A stretch of 64,000 nucleotides of DNA, taken from the NCBI GenBank assembly GCA_037954235.1, contig JBBMOA010000015.1, forward strand, positions 23,842,069-23,906,068, read 5' to 3'. Both the position numbers and the translations under genes were made by a program. This document shows, one piece after another, positions 1 to 13,996 of this stretch (positions are counted from its first letter, which is position 1; every line of letters starts with the position of its first letter). The notes below the pieces were generated by a model that saw only the letters and a list, made by a program, of their open reading frames with translations, searched no databases and was not told where the DNA came from. Source of the stretch: Aulostomus chinensis. Lineage: Eukaryota; Chordata; Actinopteri; Syngnathiformes; Aulostomidae.

Positions 1-18
1 ATGTATGTATGTATATAC

Positions 19-50
<32 letters not shown>

Positions 51-114
51 ATACATATATATGTATGTATGTATGTATATACATATGTATGTATGTATGT
101 ATGTATGTATATAC

Positions 115-146
<32 letters not shown>

Positions 147-150
147 ATAC

Positions 151-182
<32 letters not shown>

Positions 183-186
183 ATAC

Positions 187-221
<35 letters not shown>

Positions 222-255
222 TATACATATATATGTATGTATGTATGTATATATG
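1..255. repeat. (ATGT)n tetranucleotide array with ATATACATATAT interruptions
   Basis: The stretch alternates runs of ATGT with a recurring palindromic block, ATATACATATAT. It gives a compound satellite that starts at or before the window edge. Open frames on the plus strand here (alternating Met-Tyr-Val-Cys) follow from a stop-free tetranucleotide repeat and are not genes. Confidence 0.97.
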
Positions 256-673
256 GAGTATAAAATAATAAACATGCTAAGTATATACACAACAGCTAGT
301 TTTGTATTACACATATATGGATGACAGTATGGATGAATTATTGCACAACAGAGCTCAGTGCTAATGCTAGTCTTAGCGCAGTGCTAAAATAGAAAGACTA
401 ATAAAGTCAATATATAATTTGCAGCCAACAGTTTAGTGCCTACCAACAGAGGTGAACTGGACAGGGAGACTAGATGACATTCATTCCTGAGAGAAAGGCT
501 TGTGTGCACAGAGCAGTGAGGAAAAGGAAAAGGAAATACAGCCTTACTGAAGTGAAACGGCAAGTGGATAAAGCTCAGTCCAGAACAAGTCACCAGCTTT
601 CAAGCACCGAAGGAGAGGCTGGCCTCTTTTCTGCTGGACAGTTAGATGACAAACACAGGCAGTTTTCTTGTGG
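256..673. other. Non-coding, nothing recognised
   Basis: AT-rich to mixed sequence with only short chance frames. I see no splice-flanked exon and no known repeat. Confidence 0.6.
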
Positions 674-794
674 TAACTGGCAATTAGCTTGTCATATCTG
701 GCATATAGCTTGTCCTTGTTGGTGCTTAGCTTCTACTAGTGGGCGTTAAGCTTGTCCTTGTTGGTGTTTTAGCTTGTGCTAGCTGGTGGTAAGC
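674..794. repeat. Degenerate ~42-bp tandem repeat (about 2.5 units)
   Basis: Two adjacent units (about 706-746 and 747-789) share TAGCTTGTCCTTGTTGGTG followed by a TTAGCTT...CTAG block. A shorter, more diverged unit precedes them. It is a small worn minisatellite. Confidence 0.6.
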
Positions 795-3700
795 ATACAC
801 AGGGCAGGAGTGTACACTTATGGTGCTGTAGTGTCTGGAAGGAGGGACCCAGTTTGAATGAATGTTGGGCCTGCAATCCCCAACGAACTGTGCTACAGAT
901 TCTACCTTGAGGTCATTGTCATATTTACTTACATTCACTCTTCATAACAGGAAGTTAAACTGGTGGTGCTTCTGATGTCAAAAGTGGTGGATTAACTATT
1001 CAGACTTGAGAATCAATGCTCTTGGTTTCCTGACAAATACTGAGTTGCACAAATTTGACGTACAGCACAACATGAGCAGTGACACATGAGTTCCATTGAG
1101 ATTCAAACAAAACTAAATAATATGTTTAGCCGTAGTTTCATACGTTTCAAGGGAAGGTGGAATTTGTGAAAGGTAGGAACTTCCATGCACTGAGAACATG
1201 CAAGCTGGCATGTTTGCTGTGTAAATATGAGTCAAGGTGACACAAGCTGCATGACTGGCAGACATCTCAAAACATTTGATCACACACACACGAGGGGTCC
1301 TGTATGTACCCAGGTGGTTCCATCCCTGTCGTCACTCTGCTCACACCGACACTAATCTGCTGGTATCTCTGCCATATCAGTGTTACCTTGATCACATGTG
1401 ACGTTACATGACATGTTCTAACTCCCATGTATGGAATAAAAAAAAAAAACATGTCATGTCATGAACGTTTATCTAAAACTGACCCCACACTGTACAAAAG
1501 TTGCTGTATTCATGGTACGACTTCGCTGATACACACCTACAGTAGATGGAGCTTCTCCACAAGTAAAACCAAAGCTGTAGCAAATTGTTGTGGGAGCTAA
1601 TTCAGCTCATGCAATGCTTACAGCTCCCTAGTTGAGAGATATCTGAGACTACAAGGCTATAAAGTTCTGCCAAGTGAGTAAATGTTAAGTACTGTGTAAG
1701 CCAGTCATCAACACGGTGGGGACAATATCCAGTGAGCACTTCCCTCCCTCACCTGGTGGAGACACAGCCAGGCAGTGCTGACTGCAACAATAAAAGCAGT
1801 AATTTGATTTCAGGAGTTGTAATTGAAAACGAGCCCATGTGGCAGGGCGAGGAAGTGTTAAGTGAGCAGATGGTAATTAGTCGGAGCATATTAGCTCTGT
1901 GTCAGCTGGAGAGACATTTTAATCCTGCAGTTCATATTTTGAGTTCTTCTGCAAAATGTAAGTCGAACTCTGAATGGACTCTGCTGTCTCCTCCCTGAAA
2001 TAAATGATCCTTCTGGCGCTCCACTACTGTTTTTGACTGTTGAAATCCTGAAACACCCCATGTGGCGTATTGATGATACATCCTTCAGGAGAGGCCTGGA
2101 TGACAACGTCTTCAATCTGCGCTGTCATCACTGCAAAATAAATCTGAATGTAAAAGCTATGACGGATATAATCTATTGCATAAACCAGTAATCCCATTTT
2201 TCACTCTGGATTGTCTGTCTTATCCCCTGAGATGCTGGCGGGCTTCCCTCTAAGGGATTCCAGGTTAAAATTTGAGGGATCTGGTGTCAGCCTCAGAGGG
2301 GAATGGTGGATACAGTGTCAGTGCTTCCAGAGGGCCGTTGTCGAGCATCTGCAGGGAAACTCAGCCCGCCGTAACAAGACCCTCCCGCTGGCCCTGAGTC
2401 AAGCTGTTAGGAATGGACAAGGTTTCTGGCACTTAACAGATAATTTGTCACCAGCATAAATGGTAATCAAGACGCCATAAGTAGTACATCAGTGCATTTG
2501 TCAATATCAGCCAGTGGGACCATCTGTATCAATCTGAAGTGATCAATATATGTCACAGTCTCACGTTACCGAGCCTCATCTGTTGAAACGCCTTGCACCA
2601 CACAAAAGGCCCATTTGAACCGGAAAATGTGTTGCTTCCTCTGATCATCCGTGTTGAACATATTCCTATTAACTGTGTTTTTGCACATCGCTGGTGCAGT
2701 GTGTAACCAAATACCTTCACCACAAACATTGTCACGCAAAATTGCTTGAGATATAATTTGCCCGCAATATCGGGCCTTCAGTGAATGGCCGCATTAACGT
2801 GCAGCCTGTTAGTCTCCTCAGTATTTTGGCAGACCATTCACAGGAACGACTCATTTCCATATGCCTTGTTTATGCCCTATCTTTTTCAAACCTGAGTATT
2901 CATGAATCAACAACAGCTTCACACGCAAATAACAAACAGTAATTTTCTTGTACATTTTATATTTTACCATTTCTACTTTGGATGCAAAACACAACTTGGA
3001 AAACATGAAATATTCAACACACAACTATTGGTTCAATCTGTAAATGCCAACCGCATTACGTACATTAACAAAGAGCCAGTATTTATATTCGGCTTGTTTG
3101 GATCTGCAGTCCAACTGAACCATGGGTTTGCTGAATCATTGTTCCCCAGTTAAAGCTCATTTTGATGCTCACATGAATGACATCACCTGGAACAGGAATC
3201 TTACCTGCTGCTGTTTAATTTTCTATTTTAATCAAAATCATAAATTAATAACATTTTGTGGTCTTTACCTGCTGAGCAGAAAAAGAGCTGTACACCCAAA
3301 ATCCTGAAACTTGTCACAAACAGGCACTCCTGTCTACATACGCTGGAGAACGCAACACTGTGCTGTTCTGAGTGTATGCTAACACTAATCAGCGCAGCTA
3401 ACAATCATCTGCACTGCATGAGACTGCTAACTGACATTAACAGAAACTCAGTGATCAGGAACGAGGATCACACTCAAATAAAATAAGTGACCTGCTGTCT
3501 GTGTTGGGTTTGTTAATTATGTGCATGAATGCACCGTGGCTACAGTCAAGACATTTCAAATTTAATGTGTTTTCATCCCTGATATTGAATGAGACACTCA
3601 GAGAAGAGGGTTTGTAACAAGGATATCAATGGTTTGGAGATGGTTGGGATTCATGAGATGAGCAGCAGAACCATGTTGAGAGGACCAGCACGTGTCGGTG

Positions 3701-4830
3701 TGACAGAAGACTTCGGCTGTAACAAAGGAATAAGTCAGGTTTTAGGACCAGGATGGGGCAGATACCGAATTCTGTTTCATGGCTGTAGATTTGGTTCTGT
3801 TGGGTCTGGTCAGAGGCCAGACTGGTCCTCTCCTCATACTCTTCCATCTGTCTTCACTTGTTTGACATCAACTTCTTCGAACAAACACTGACTTTGCTGC
3901 ATTCCAGCAAAAGCTTGACACGTGGAAGTAGACTGCTCGTTTAGGCACGTCTGACCCCTAAAAGCTGGCCACTAATGCTTTTTCATGACATCACCACATG
4001 CCAAGACACACCACATGGAAAAATGAAGAATTTTTACGTTTCACTCAGACCTTCTGTACTTGGTTTGCAGTTGCAGTATTTAAACCCACAGAACAGCTTC
4101 TGGTCAGACAGTTTGAGTTTTACCACTTGCAGCATGAACTGAAACATGCTATTAGTAGCATGGGTTCTCATGCCTGCTGGCTATAAGAGGGACGAGGCCA
4201 GTTTATGGTGGGAAAGTCTGAACTGGTCGAGTGAGAGCTGGTCAGTTCAGTGTGTCCCTGCTGGTTCTGTCTGGCTCAAGCACACTTGTATATCAACTCC
4301 TATGTCATGTGCCTCCTTGAAACATTCTCACGGATTGTCCTTCATGATCCCAACATTAATTTTAATCAATGGTGTAGTCATTAAATTAATAAAAAAAAAA
4401 GTTTCACAGAATCCAAGATGAAAAAGCAATGACATGATTTTTGGTGCTGCTGAGCCGTTGAGGGAGTTGTGGTCCATATTTGGTCCATTCTGTTCACATG
4501 CATTAGGGTTGACAAAACTGCTCTGGTCTGCAAGGTAAGTGCACTTTCCTGTCCGTCTTGTAGTGTGATGCATTATGAACAAAGCTAACAGAGTCTTGGA
4601 GGGTTGGTGGTGGGAGGGAATTCTATATTGGTACATCTCCGGAAAAGGGAAAAATCTCCGGCTTTCATCAGAGTACCCTACCCCTCCATCCATCCATCGC
4701 TGGCTTCAGTGACTGACCATTAGCGGCGTATTGCTGAGCACAGCAACCTGATTATTAGGGATCATTATCACACTAATAGGCAGTTGTTGTTCAGCAGCTC
4801 AGCAACAGTCGCCCAAACCGCCAGAACACC

Positions 4831-4832
<2 letters not shown>
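795..4832. other. Single-copy-like non-coding DNA
   Basis: I found no supported gene, RNA or transposon. Open frames up to about 120 codons lack family resemblance and convincing splice borders. If the exon at 39.2 kb is real, this could be intronic or downstream DNA of that gene. Confidence 0.5.

Positions 4833-4866
<34 letters not shown>
4833..4866. repeat. (CA)n microsatellite
   Basis: About 17 CA units ending in CACGCGTG, a CG-containing alternating purine-pyrimidine stretch. Confidence 0.95.
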
Positions 4867-4867
<1 letters not shown>

Positions 4868-5764
4868 GTGGACACAGGCCTTTAACTGGTGATACCACAG
4901 CACTTCTACACTTCTTAAATTCCTTTTTTAAGCTACACGCAGCTTGCAAACTCAACCTCAGACCCCTCAAAGCAGCAGTGATGGATAACTGAAACAAGAA
5001 TATCAATACTTCCACAGTAGATGCCTCAAATAACAACTGACGACTGAACACGTTGAGTGTAAGACTACTACATGAAGGGACATCTCTTTGTGACCACTGT
5101 GTCCTTTTCAAGTGTCCATTAATGTCCTGTGAATCATTCCATCCATCTGTAAAGCTCCTCTCGTCAGCGGAAACTGAGCTCATGTTGACAGGTGCTTTGT
5201 GATGCTCATCAGTGGAAAAATACTCCGGCTGGACGCAAAACATTGATAGAGCCGTAGGTTTTGAGGGTAAAAGCCACCACAAAACCCTTTTTCCCACAGT
5301 TTGCTCATTAAAAAAAAGGCAAGCGTATTGACAAAATCCTTTTTCTTCCTCTGCACAGAGAATGAGGGGAATCATTGAAAAGATTTTTTTTTTTTTTTTT
5401 TTTACTAAACAACAACACATCTTCCCACAGTGGTATGAGGATTTACAGACATTCACAGTTTCTTTTGCAAATGCAAGCAGTTTATCTGGACTGACTGGGC
5501 ATTTCATTGTTTCAGAGCAGCTCACCCCTGCAGCTATGCTGAAAGACTCCCCCCACTGCAGGTGTTACAGCATGGCCCTATCATTACCTGGCGGCCTCGT
5601 TCCCTCCCCTCTGCTTCAGTCCACCCTCCTCTTTCATCTCCCCAGTCCATTTCCAACCAGCTTTTAAAGCCTGTATAAGTGCATTGATCCAACCCTAATC
5701 CCCAGCCAGGCTGCTTAAAAATGTACAGTTGAGGACCAATAGATTGACATTTCATACTCTCTTA
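4867..5764. other. Non-coding; holds a T19 run and a long chance frame
   Basis: A run of 19 T lies at 5385-5403. A 244-codon stop-free frame crosses this stretch on the minus strand (5525-4791). It runs through the T-run and the CA array and shows no recognisable domain, so I do not call it a gene. Confidence 0.5.
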
Positions 5765-5808
5765 CACACAAACACACAAACGCGCTCGCGCGGGCGGGGA
5801 CACACACA

Positions 5809-5857
<49 letters not shown>
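5765..5857. repeat. (CA)n array with an embedded CGCGCTCGCGCG block
   Basis: CA repeats flank a short GC-only segment (about 5781-5799) made mostly of alternating C and G. The whole is an almost unbroken alternating purine-pyrimidine tract. Confidence 0.95.
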
Positions 5858-8800
5858 TTCAATGCCTGCCTTGTCCTCACTCCCCATTAATCAATATCAT
5901 AAGTTCTACACTAAACAATAAAGCTTTTCTTTGCAATGAGGGTTCTAAGCAGCTAGACAGCCAGACAAAGACAAAGTGTTAGCTTTCCCATTTGCTACCA
6001 AAAAGTAAACCTGATTCACGTCACTGACACACTCTGCTGAGTCTGCAGCCCCTTGGAACTGCTGAAATAACACTATCTTGACACACATATAAGGGCAAAT
6101 ACACACATTCACCCTTCAGTCATGCATTTTTTTTCTGGAATGTGTATTGAAAAAGGGACATGGGAGGTCTCCTTATCTAAAGGAAAAAGTCCTTGCACTA
6201 TTTAGATGTAGCCCACGTGCCCACGGTAGCAGCGTGAGGCACTGCTGTACAATAAATGTCAGGACTGGCTGGAAAATGTGCAGGTAGGAACTTGACAAAA
6301 ATAATAATAGGAGACGAACAATTCCATTCAATTTTTAATTCTTTTTTTTATCTATTTTTTTCCTTCCATTCAGAACTGACTGTCAAATACTGGCTTGAAT
6401 AGATCAAAAGACTGTCAGCTTTTGTCTGGCAACTGAAAACTCTCAGTTTGTCTATGAGAATATAGTCGACATCAAAAGTTTCGACCACACTCATTAGGTT
6501 TGGTATAAACAGATGTTGCGACTACCAGGATTTTTGTCCACCACATTCTACTTCTGTCTATGGTAACACACCTAAAAACACAGATCTCGTGACCGTTGGT
6601 ACACAGTAAGCAGGAAGCAGCGTGTCAACTCTGCCGTCATGAGCAGAAAAACACTGGGCCTTAGCGTACATTCAAGTGAGAAGATGCAGACGGCTCTGCA
6701 CCCACTCGTCTCACAATGACTGAAACAAGTTACGGGGGGTTTCTACAAGCCGTCTACAAGCAGTTTTCTGGAGTCTTCCTTCATTTAAGGGCAACACTTC
6801 TACTCCATTGCTCCATCATCCCCTAAATAAATCTGCAGCTCATCAAGTGGCAGCCACTCAGTCTCTTCCCTGGCATGCAGGTACGTGGGTGGGAGTGAAG
6901 GGACAAAAATACTTGAGGAATCACAATCCTCCATCCATCAATCCATTAAAATCATGACATTCCTAATAAATGATATATTTTCTTTCCCTTTGATGATCTG
7001 ACGGCTGGTATCCCAAGGCAAATGTGGGAGAAACAACAAATGAGGGCACAACGAGTGTGAGCCCCCTTTATTATATATGATGTGCACCAGATTTACTCTG
7101 CAAGCTCTATAGGAAAACTCACATGTACCTGTGACTAGATGTTGAGTAGCAGACACGCACTGGTGTTTGGACCTGAGTGGTGAGGCACCAAAAAACCCTG
7201 GGGAAGTAAATCAGCAGTCTGCTGCTTGTAACCGACGCGACAACAACATGTCGGAAAGCCACTGTTTTTTTTTTGTGGGTTGTCATCGCTCCGTTGTGGC
7301 AACTTCAGTGTTAGACCAGATTTCTATCATGCCTAAAAAAATCTGCCACTGCGATTCCAGAAACCCCCCCAAAAAAGCAGGGTTGTTCCTAAAGTAAATC
7401 CCACATGAAACCAGGGGATAGGAGGAGAACGTTGGACAACATTTTGAAATCTCCTTGGATATATTTTACCAGGTGGACTGAAAAAAATAAATGATTAAAC
7501 AAAACAACACCAAAGTTCATATTTTCTCACACTGCCTGCATTTAAAAAAAAAAAAAAGTTTATTGTCGATGTCTTCATATTGGATCTTATCTGCCTTCCT
7601 TTATCGCTTGCTTCCAGAAAATGGCTCAGGCACTTTAACTCTTCAAAGAATGTTCTCTTTGTAGAAGACATGTCTGCTGCATGTTTTACCATTTTGCTGT
7701 AAAAATTACATATAGTATGATACACGATTGTATCCTAAATGAATTTTGGTTTTCGTTTTCAACCTTTTTCTTTTGGAAACAAAGGTATGCTTTTTTCTTT
7801 AATCTCGTCACACTTTGATTTTGGTGTTTTGTTTTTTTTTTACTTCAATTCCATACTTTGTCTTTAGAGAGTAAAAAAATGACTGTGACTTGACCACCGA
7901 GTAATTTCTGTTAGACCGTCTGTGGAGCCTCAGGAGAGCAGTGATGTTAATTATTCGAGAAAACATCTCTTCACCATTCCACATGCACTGGAAATCTGTA
8001 GTTCACTAAAGGAACACTGGCTATGCAAATATAGATTATGTGCATGGAATCAAGTCTGCTGGCAGATAAAATGTTGAACAGGTGGCTCTGAGAAAAACAG
8101 CTCTGGAAAGGTCACGGAGGTCAAACAAACTTTTCACACAGCCTCTGAAGTTGCTCTGTAGGGGGGAGCAGGAGGAAGAGAAGGAGTAAAGGATCGCTTT
8201 GGAAACCTCTAACAGCTGCTTTTGTCATTACCAAGCTACCTGGGACTGAATACACACTCATATCCACCACTCCAGTGGATTATGTAGGCCCCTTTCACAC
8301 TTGGCGATAATTCATAGAAGTTCTTTAGAGGAAGAAGTGTGAGCAGATAAAAGATGGAGGGCTGCACAATAATTTGAACATTATGAACATGCACGACTGA
8401 CACACAGCAAAAGACCACCGGAACTACGATATGAAAAAGGCCAGAAGATTTAAGAGCTCAAGGACTGGAGGGGATTTGGGATATGATTTCAGGGTGGGGG
8501 GCTAACATTGCAATAAACAACAGCGAGGAATATGAAACTGACTCAAGGTTTTGTGGAGCTCACATTAAACCTCCTTAACACACACAAACACACACACACA
8601 TTAAAAAGTCTTTCAGCTATTGAAATGCTGTCAAATACTACGCCATGTAAAAATTGCAGCAGTTATCCTTAACTCAAAAGGAATGAAAAATATATATTTA
8701 TTCAAAATTTAGAAAAAGCACACAACAAGAGAAGCCAAAGAGAAGCAGCCACAGGTAAAGGACCACAATTAGAGTTCATGCCAGCGCTCCTGGCAGCGAG

Positions 8801-10143
8801 TCGCCGTAGTTTAAATCATCAGACAAAGGTTTTCTCCTTTCGCTCTTTCTTTCTTAAAAAGGTTCCCTCAGACGAGCAGGGCAAGGATATCCGAGCTTGA
8901 GCGCTTGTATCAATGCTTGTCTAATTCAGGTTCAGATTTGGAGGGAAAAAACATCATACAAAAGAATATTTCACGCGTTTATAAGTAGACATTTAAGCCA
9001 GGGTCATTATTCATCAATTGGAGACATTCCAAATGTTCTTTGCTGCATACCGAGGAGATAAAGGCTATAACTTTATTCTTCCATTTATTTGAACTCGTAC
9101 AAAGTCCGACCACTGTTTTATTTTTGTTTTACCCTGATTTATTTTACTGCATTCCACACAAGCTTCACATTCCAACACAGCTGCTATATACGGATGGATC
9201 TTCCATGTTTGACTGGACCTTTGACAACAATAGGAGACCAGCGATGACCAGTGGGATCAACCACTCATGGCACTGGCGGTTATCTGATAAACTTGCTATG
9301 TTGGTAGTTTCTTGACGTGGTTTACATACATTTGTTTACCATAATTAGAGTTTTTGGCATGAGTAGGAGCCAAGTTAAAATAGCTTGGCAGCATGTGTGC
9401 ATGACTGGATAATGTGGACTCCCTGAGGAGAACAGGGAGGTGAAGCCGCCTGGACATCCAGAGCTACTGACTCACACGTGGCTCATTTTGGAGGAGTGGG
9501 AGTCGGTGTTGAATGTTCTGCCGACCAGAGCTGTAAGTCACGCAGGCAACAACCAAGCAGATGTTGACAGCAGCATGAATGGTGCCTTCTTTATTGCACT
9601 GTACTGTGCTTACACATGTATGGACCGTACATTTCAGTTCAGTGAATGCATTCCAGCCTGTGAATAGTTCATTCTTTGCGTAATAAAGAATTGGAAAAAG
9701 ATGTTTTGGGGCCATTAATTCATATAATGTGAAAACTACAAGAAGACGCCATTATTATTATAAGACACCCTCTCACTGAATTGTATCAAATTGCTGAGAG
9801 AATGTACTAATGGAAGTCCCTGGAAAAATGGCAGTGAAATGAATCAGCAGCTTCAAATGCACTTCAAGCTACATTTTCTAATTAAGGGGTGCTGCTTGTG
9901 CAAGATTGCACTTTTAATTGTTTTTTTTGCGTTGAGTTTTTTTTGTTTTTTTTCCAGTTTCAGACGTCTTTCAAACTCATTTTATTGTATTTCAGCCACT
10001 GACAGTGACTTCTATCCTTGAGTGAGGAAAAAAAGCTTTTTTCCCGACAGGAGAGAAAGTTCCACCTGTCCCTGAAGAACAATAAACTCGTTCAGCCACT
10101 GTTCAATACTGATGGTATTTTTCTGTGACAAACTATGTATAGG
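5858..10143. other. Single-copy-like non-coding DNA
   Basis: Short homopolymers are present (T and A runs near 6350, 7270, 7545 and 7840), with a small CA stretch near 8580. Nothing resembles an exon with usable splice signals and no transposon was recognised. Confidence 0.5.
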
Positions 10144-10330
10144 GTGGGGCGGCATGGCTCAAGTGGTAGAGTGAAGGGTCGCTGATTCCATCCCCGCTCC
10201 CATGTCCAAGTGTCCTTGAGCAAGATACTGAACCTCTCATTGCTCTTGATGGCCCTGTGACGGACTGGCGACCCGTCCAGGGTGAAGCCCAACCCTGAAT
10301 GGATAAGCATTATAGAAAGTAGATGGATGG
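10144..10330 (+). mobile_element. SINE-like dispersed repeat with tRNA-like head
   Basis: The head contains TGGCTCAAGTGGTAGAG, which fits a Pol III box A, and a worn box B about 35 bp later. The body carries the fish-repeat phrase about a sum left 'GTGTCCTTGAGCAAGATACT'. The tail (GACTGGCGACCCGTCCAGGG, then GGATAAGC and GATGGATGG) is shared with the longer repeats at 11.6, 15.9 and 48.7 kb. The family name is not certain. It is non-autonomous and non-coding. Confidence 0.7.
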
Positions 10331-11555
10331 AAACTATGTGTACATGCTTCTGTAGGTGCTACAATTGTTCACTGTTCTTACATCATAGAAGAATGTGCAC
10401 GCCAGTGGCCATAGATTTGGAACAGCTCACTCTAAACCAACACCCTTGGAGGGAAACCTTCCTGTTTATCTGAAAGAACAAAAAGCTGCACCTCATTTTT
10501 ATGCTGTGTGGAGAGTTATATCTGCTACTGTTCCCTCTGTGCATCTCAAGGGACAATATATTAATGCTGGTCTACTCCCAAAGGTAAACACACTTCATAT
10601 AAACTTCCTGATCAGTTTGGCCTCGGTCTGCCCTATAGTCACTGCACTCTTGCAGGAGGTGCAGACGGAATGAGGAAAACCCTTGAGAATTGTGTCTAAT
10701 GCATTCTATAACGGAAAAAACCCCTCTACCGCTTCAGCAGGCTGCACAGGCTCCGACATGTCTGGAGAACAACATTTCGCTCATCAGCAGAGAAGGACAC
10801 AAGCATAAGACCCTCCTGTTACAAAGAATAACCGAGTGCTTTTCATTACACACTAACCAACTCATTTGCTAAAAACAATGGGCACTGCAAGTGTTGTCTG
10901 AGCTCAGGACACAGACAGAGAGACGAGTCCACCAATTAGGAGACAGGAGGAATCGCTGACCTTCAACAGATGCCTGCTTGTTCTGTCTGTAAGTTTGTAT
11001 GCACAAGACATCTAGTGGGCCATCGAGGAAAGTCAATTGCACAATTAGCTACTCAGCAAAGGGCCATTACCAGAATCACACAACGTCAACTTGTGGCAGC
11101 TCCCCACTCCAATCACGGTGGATATTAACAAAAATGATGTTGCAGCAGCTAAATGCTAAGATGCTCTAGTGTGTGGTTGATATGGAGGTGAGAGAGTGGA
11201 AACAGAGCTGTGAATGGGTGCTTTAGCATGACGAGGTCTGTGGATATTTATCTGGAAATGTTAAATCCACTGCAGGAATCCCAGGGGGCCGTGGAGAGAG
11301 GCCTATCTTTGCCTTATCTGGGAACTATGTAGATATCAAAAGGATTTGGATTCTATCTATTCAACACTGTGGAAGAGCTTTTCTCCCTCCCCCCCCCAAA
11401 AAAGAAAAAAAAAAGTCAAATGCTTATGTGAGCTTGACATTTGAGAAGGGAAAAAGAAAGCCATGAAACTGTGTTTCAATAAACTTCTGCTATCCTCCTG
11501 CGTTTGTTTTCTCCCCAGCATGGTTATTGATGGTTCCCATGTTATTGAGGAGATT
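10331..11555. other. Non-coding, nothing recognised
   Basis: No gene, RNA or repeat supported, apart from a C8 and A-rich patch near 11390-11415. Confidence 0.5.
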
Positions 11556-11928
11556 CCATCCATTTTCTACCTCTTATCCTGTTAAGGGTCGCGGGGGGGG
11601 GGGGGGGTGGCCTATCCCAGCGGCTTTCGGGCGAGAGGCTGGGTTCACCCTGGACGGGTCACCCGACCATGGCAGGGCCAACACATATAGACAGACAACC
11701 ATTGGCTCTCCCAGCCACACCTACGGTCAATTTAGAGTCTGGATTAACCTGGTCCCTCTTGATGTCTTTGGACTGTGGGAGGAAGCTGGAGTACCAGAGA
11801 GAACCCAGCAGGAACAGGGAGAACATGGAGACTCACACAGAAAGACCCCGTGCCCAAGTTGGGGTTTGAACCCTGAACCTTCTTGCTGTGAGGCAACAGT
11901 GCTGACCACTGCACCACCGTGCCGCCCT
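11556..11928 (-). mobile_element. tRNA-headed dispersed repeat (copy 1)
   Basis: Read on the minus strand, the order is: GGCGGCACGGTGG head, a box-A-like CAGTGGTCAGCACTG, a box-B-like GGGTTCAAACCCC, then the conserved body (TTCTCCCTGTTCCTGCTGGG, TCCCACAGTCCAAAGACATC, CCGTCCAGGGTGAACCC), a G15/C15 run, and a GGATAAG...AATGGATGG tail. Its body matches the copy at 15.9 kb over almost its full length. Frames such as 11527-11997 (+) and 11727-11909 (-) are read-through of this repeat, not genes. Confidence 0.85.
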
Positions 11929-13996
11929 AAGGGGATACCACATGTTGGATTTCAGACGTTTTTCCATTCGTGTACCATCAAGAGAACACAATGTTAGGAG
12001 CATCAGAGCCACCAAAACAACAACAGGCTGTGTGTTGCACTCACATTTGGGGCTAAAACTTGATATGTTCAATTTAGGAGTGTGTTTGTCAGTAATGAGT
12101 ATTTCAAATTTAAGTGCGAGCAGAAAAACACAACATTGTTGGTAGTAGCAAAGTGGGCTCAGCACCTAATGGGAATGCACTTATTCACTTGGTGCCCTGA
12201 AAAAGTTTTAAGTCTGCTTAATCACTCATTTTACAGAATAACAAGACAATAGTTTTGATGAATTACTGGTGAAACACAATTCAAGCCATGTATAAACTGG
12301 AGAAAATGCTATCTAACTTGATGGAGCATATGAAACATCAAAATATTTCAGTCCAAGTCTGTTTTGTCCGTATTCATGAGCTTCCCACGCCGCCATCCCC
12401 CTGCCTCCCTCAGTGGAATGGGGTTACAGAAATAAATCAGGGTCGTCATCGATTGATCCCAGAAATATTAAAACCTGATATTGTTGTAGCAACGTGGCAC
12501 AGGGTCCACCTGGTTCTACTAAATGTTAGGTTCCCAGGATGGAGCTCTCAGTCTTGTTAACCGTATGATGGCTGGTGGTGTGTTACTCTGTTAGCTGACT
12601 GTTGTTTACATCCAGACGTATGTGAGTCATTGGTCGACTGAATCTATCCTTCCCTCCATCCATCTATTCTGTTTGTGAGTGGGTTTTTAAAACAGAGGCA
12701 AACATTAATGCGAATGTCACAGTGACGAATTCTACCATTAATCAATTGATATATATAAAAAATATAAATAATGTTTCAGTCAAAATCAATGAGAACAATC
12801 CTAAAGGTGGAGAATAAAAATCCAGACCGAGAAAAGACAGCAGACCACCATAGAGAGTTGAGCTCACATTTGCGTCACAAACATTGATTATTTTATCTTT
12901 ATTTTATCTTGAAATTAGTCACCACCTGCTTCAACTTTTCTTATAATACAAAGACAAATACTGGACTCTCTCCTCTTCTCAACCCGACTGGAAAAACAGA
13001 CGGCTTTAAAATAATTCATGTTTTTACTAAGTGTTCCTTTATCTGGTTATAATCGAAAATGTATCCTCCACCACCCACACAAATCCTTCAATCTGGGAGA
13101 AATGATGTGGAGTATTAAGCACACAACTGGACATTTGAGAGTTTGTATGCTGTTGATCTGCAGGGTTTTCCTGCTCTTAATCTTTGGCCTCCACCAGCTT
13201 GCAGCAGGCTGGCAAGTTTGGACTTCACCACAAGGTCATGCAAAGACGACGCCCACGAGCTTGAAGAAGGACATGGGCCAAACTTTCAGCTTCAGGGTAG
13301 AAACAAGCTTTTTGTCACATGAAGTGAAAGATGTGACACACAGGTGACTGGAATTACATGCCGGGAATGCTGCGGTGTGGGTTTTTCAGGTTTGTTAGCC
13401 AGTTGAAAATGAAACACCAATGGGATATCAAGCCCTGCACTGACAGCAATCTGTTCTGCAAGAGGATGTGTTCTCTCAGGGTGATAGCAACAATTTATAC
13501 AACGCCAAAAACAGATTAAGAGGAAATTAATAATTTCTTTTAGAACAACCTGACAGGCAGAAGGTGATTTGAGGACTTGGAGTTGGCTGCTAATGACAGT
13601 TAGTTTCAGGCAGATTTGAATTTGTGATGAGACAATTCACCAGCAGTCCAGTGTGGGCTTTTTTTTTTCTTTTTCTATTACACATTAAACAAGATTAAAT
13701 TTAATCCGTGTGTATCCAAAATCCAGCTGTTAAAATGATCAGGACAGTGTATGTACAGCAGCTGATAATGCTGGTGAGATAAACGTCTGCAGCACACTGA
13801 GTATCCTGCGTATTGGCTTATCAACAGCGTAACAAAAGTCCTGGTAAACTTCAGGTCATGATCACTTCAGGGAAAATACTTACTCATAATTACTTCTTCA
13901 GTCATTACATAGCCTTCTTTTTCTCGTATTATTTCTTCTTGTTATCCACCCCAGTCACACAAGACTTGCATTACCAGGGAAACTCGACTAATTTGT

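Noticed and set aside
1..324. Three overlapping Met-Tyr-Val-Cys frames
   Set aside because: Pure translation of a tetranucleotide repeat that contains no stop codon.
11727..11909. Similar frames in the 11.6- and 15.9-kb regions (CSPCSCWVLSGTPASS)
   Set aside because: They are the same dispersed repeat in opposite orientations, not a gene family.
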